In this document: in pieces, positions 62,201 through 64,000 of the stretch
Numbering within the stretch: position 1 is the first letter of the stretch
Layout of the letters: the number at the start of each line of letters is the position of its first letter
NCBI RefSeq assembly: GCF_003970925.1
Contig: NZ_RWJF01000001.1
Span: forward strand, 2,598,501-2,662,500
Source: Sphingomonas ginkgonis
GTDB lineage: Bacteria; Pseudomonadota; Alphaproteobacteria; Sphingomonadales; Sphingomonadaceae
DNA: 64,000 nucleotides
Direction: 5' to 3'
Program-made: the position numbers and the translations under genes
Notes under the pieces: model-generated
What the model was told of the DNA's origin: nothing
Databases searched by the model: none
The model's input: the letters and a program-made list of their open reading frames with translations, nothing else

Positions 62201-63606
62201 CACGCCCCCGCCAGGATCCGGTCGACCAGCTGCTTCACCGTGGGCACGAACCCGTTCGAATAGAACGGATCCTTCTTGAAGCGGAATGCTGCGTGGCCCG
62301 CGAATAGCAGGTTCTGCTCGACGTCGCCGCCGTGCGCGACATCCTGCAGGGTCTTCTGGATGCAAAAGCTGCGCGGATCGGCGAGCCGCCCAGTCGAGTT
62401 CTTCTCATTGTCCGCCCAGCTCGAAAAGGCGCATTGCGACAGGCAGCCCATGCAGTCGGCCTGGTCCTTGCGGATCACCTTCTTCTCGTCTGGCGTGACG
62501 AACACCAAAGTCTCGTCGGGCGTCTTCAGCGCTTCGGTGTAGCCGGCGCCGAACCACTCGCGGGCGTGCTGCAGGTCACCCTTGCTGACCCAGTAGCCCT
62601 TCTTGTTGCCGACGCCGACATCGAGCTCGAAGTGATGGTCGCCGAGGCTTTCCTTGGTGAAGGCAATCTGTCGCTCGCTGCGTCCCTCGAGGTTGCGCAG
62701 GAACGGGTTCTTGACCGCCGAAGAATAAAAGCCCGTCGGCGAGAAGCGATGGAGCAGCACGTCGCCCTCCTCCAGCGTCATCAGCCGCGCCTTCCACTCG
62801 GGCGGAATGGGGCTTTCCTGGGTCAGCAGCGGACGCGTGCCGAACTGAAAGACGATGCTTCCGAGCTCGGGATTGTCAATCCAATGCTCCCATTCGTCGA
62901 GCCGCCATACGCCGCCGGCCATGACGATCGGCACCGTGTCGGCGATCCCGCCTTCGCGCATCACCGCGCGCAGTTCGGCAACGCGCGGATAGGGATCCTG
63001 CGGCGCGCGCGGGTCCTCGGCGTTGCTCAGCCCGTTGTGCCCCCCGGCAAGCCACGGATCCTCGTAGACGACCGCGCTCAGCCACTCGGCCGCCTTGGAG
63101 TAGGCCCGCTTCCACAGCGCTCGAAAGGCACGACCGGAGGAGATGATCGGAAGATAGGTGACGCCGTGGCGGGCAGCGATCTCGCTCAGCTTGTACGGCA
63201 TGCCTGCGCCGCAGGTCACGCCCGCGACCAGACCCTTGGTGCGCTCCAGCACACCCTCGAGCACGCGCTGCGCGCCGCCCATTTCCCACAGGACGTTGAT
63301 GTTGATCGCGCCCTTGCCGCCGGCGATCTCGTAGGCCTTGCGGACCTGCGCGACCGCGCCTTCGATCGCATAGTTGACGAGCTCGTCATGGCGCTCGCGA
63401 CGCGTCAGCGCGCGATAGACCTGCGGGATGATCCGCCCCTCGGGGTCATAGCTGTCGGCGTTGACGGCACTGACGGTTCCGATCCCGCCGGCCGCAGCCC
63501 AGGCTCCGCTGCTGGCATGGTTGGTCGCCGAGACTCCCTTGCCCCCCTCGACCAGCGGCCAGACCTCGCGGCCGCCGTACATGATGGGCTTCAGGCCCTT
63601 GAACAA
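62200..63606 (-). CDS. Nitronate monooxygenase-like (NPD) flavoprotein
   Basis: A 468-aa FMN-dependent TIM-barrel protein. The NPD core has KPIMYGGREVWPLVEGGKGV and SGAWAAAGGIGTVSAV at the N-terminus, TCGAGMPYKLSEIAARHGV, and the phosphate-binding IVMAGGVWRLDEWEHW. Beyond residue 370 there is an extension with DCMGCLSQCAFSSW, a Cys cluster. The start is TTG 63606, with GGGAG seven bases upstream. The reaction is likely an oxidation of nitro-alkanes or a related reductase step; substrate unknown. Confidence 0.82.
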   Translation of the reverse strand: MFKGLKPIMYGGREVWPLVEGGKGVSATNHASSGAWAAAGGIGTVSAVNADSYDPEGRIIPQVYRALTRRERHDELVNYAIEGAVAQVRKAYEIAGGKGAININVLWEMGGAQRVLEGVLERTKGLVAGVTCGAGMPYKLSEIAARHGVTYLPIISSGRAFRALWKRAYSKAAEWLSAVVYEDPWLAGGHNGLSNAEDPRAPQDPYPRVAELRAVMREGGIADTVPIVMAGGVWRLDEWEHWIDNPELGSIVFQFGTRPLLTQESPIPPEWKARLMTLEEGDVLLHRFSPTGFYSSAVKNPFLRNLEGRSERQIAFTKESLGDHHFELDVGVGNKKGYWVSKGDLQHAREWFGAGYTEALKTPDETLVFVTPDEKKVIRKDQADCMGCLSQCAFSSWADNEKNSTGRLADPRSFCIQKTLQDVAHGGDVEQNLLFAGHAAFRFKKDPFYSNGFVPTVKQLVDRILAGA

Positions 63607-63689
63607 CTTCGCTCTCCCAACGGTTCGCGGCGCTATACAGCCAATATCGGGCTTGCACCGTAAATTTCTTCTCTACCGGGGAACACAAC

Positions 63690-63722
63690 GAAAGAGGGCC
63701 GGGGATCGCTCCCCGGCCCTCC
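63690..63722 (-). terminator. Terminator of the glycine-zipper gene
   Basis: Minus-strand GAGGGCCGGGG-AGCG-ATCCCCGGCCCTC stem followed by TTTC, 24 nt after the stop at 63746. Confidence 0.8.
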
Positions 63723-63745
63723 GTGCTCGACCGATCGCCTGAGGC

Positions 63746-64000
63746 TTAGCAGCTGCTCCTGCCGACCTGGCGACCGAGGAGCGCCCCGACGGCACCGCCG
63801 ATGATGGCGCCGGTCGTGCCGCTGCCACGATGCCAGCCGTCACCACGTCCGACCTGGCTGCCGATCAGCGCGCCCGCCGCGCCGCCGACGATGGTTCCGG
63901 TGGTGCCGCTGCAACGGTGGTTGCGGTAGCCGTAGTAGCTGCGGCCATAGTAGCCGCGATCGGAATAGCCGCGGCCGTAGTACTGGTTGCCGTAATAGCC
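63746..64000 (-). CDS. Glycine-zipper 2TM-domain protein, C-terminal part
   Basis: The last 84 residues of a gene cut by the window edge. A Tyr/Gly/Arg-rich stretch (GYYGNQYYGRGYSDRGYYGR) is followed by two glycine-zipper helices, TTGTIVGGAAGALIGSQVG and TTGAIIGGAVGALLGRQVG, of the OmpA/Rick17kDa-type 2TM family found in envelope lipoproteins. The end is SSC followed by TAA. The signal peptide would lie outside the window. Confidence 0.85.
   Translation of the reverse strand, partial: GYYGNQYYGRGYSDRGYYGRSYYGYRNHRCSGTTGTIVGGAAGALIGSQVGRGDGWHRGSGTTGAIIGGAVGALLGRQVGRSSC

Overview
The window is about 64 kb of GC-rich chromosome from an alphaproteobacterium, most likely a member of the Sphingomonadaceae (Sphingomonas or a close relative). 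The evidence is the strong G/C third-position bias, the protein relatives (MmsA, GT4, TonB receptor, NPD-type flavoprotein, terminase pair), alphaproteobacterial promoter shapes and short intergenic palindromes of a sphingomonad type. This placement is by recognition only; no search was run.

Layout. 1-3.2 kb: flagellar fliE-fliF-fliG on the minus strand behind a textbook sigma-54 promoter, with a flagellin gene behind a sigma-28-like promoter on the plus strand. 3.2-9 kb: a three-subunit molybdenum aldehyde oxidoreductase (paoABC type) and methylmalonate-semialdehyde dehydrogenase. 9-13 kb: a signalling cluster with a FixJ-like regulator, a large PAS histidine kinase and a NarL-like regulator. 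13-17.5 kb: a TSUP transporter, an orphan terminase large/small pair resembling gene-transfer-agent packaging genes, and a glycosyltransferase. 17.7-20.9 kb: a lone receiver protein and PEP carboxylase.

20.87-24.65 kb is the accessory island. It holds small hypothetical genes and lipoproteins, at least five copies (some degenerate) of a ~30-bp palindrome, a 378-bp cassette in which a degenerate GIY-YIG nuclease gene is framed by 36-bp inverted repeats, and an IS110/IS1111-type element inserted exactly in the loop of one palindrome. The element has a long non-coding right end, the position where this group encodes its guide (seeker/bridge) RNA.

24.7-35.2 kb: rplJ-rplL (minus) and rpoB-rpoC (plus), arranged divergently with a PilZ gene between them instead of as one operon. 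35.2-41.3 kb: two entericidin-like small lipoproteins, thyA, a Gly/Ser/Gln-rich protein, rpsF-rpsR-rplI, sodC and glmS. 41.4-49.5 kb: a frameshifted TPR gene, glmU, a second glycosyltransferase, a PadR regulator with an unusual N-terminus, rarA, an MscS-like channel, an RNase H-fold-like hypothetical protein and a SnoaL-like protein between short direct repeats. 49.5-64 kb: tRNA-Thr(TGT), DedA, a ferredoxin reductase, a PspC-like protein, threonine synthase, a zinc-type CDF exporter divergent from a ZnuD-like TonB receptor, a cupin, dapE, isovaleryl-CoA dehydrogenase, acetyl-CoA acetyltransferase, a small secreted protein whose ribosome binding site lies in a strong hairpin, an SH3 protein, a nitronate-monooxygenase-like flavoprotein and the 3' end of a glycine-zipper protein.

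Most of the window is housekeeping chromosome. The most novel signals are in the 20.9-24.6 kb island (palindrome-targeting IS110 element with a candidate guide RNA; repeat-framed GIY-YIG cassette) and in several small regulatory RNA-like structures.
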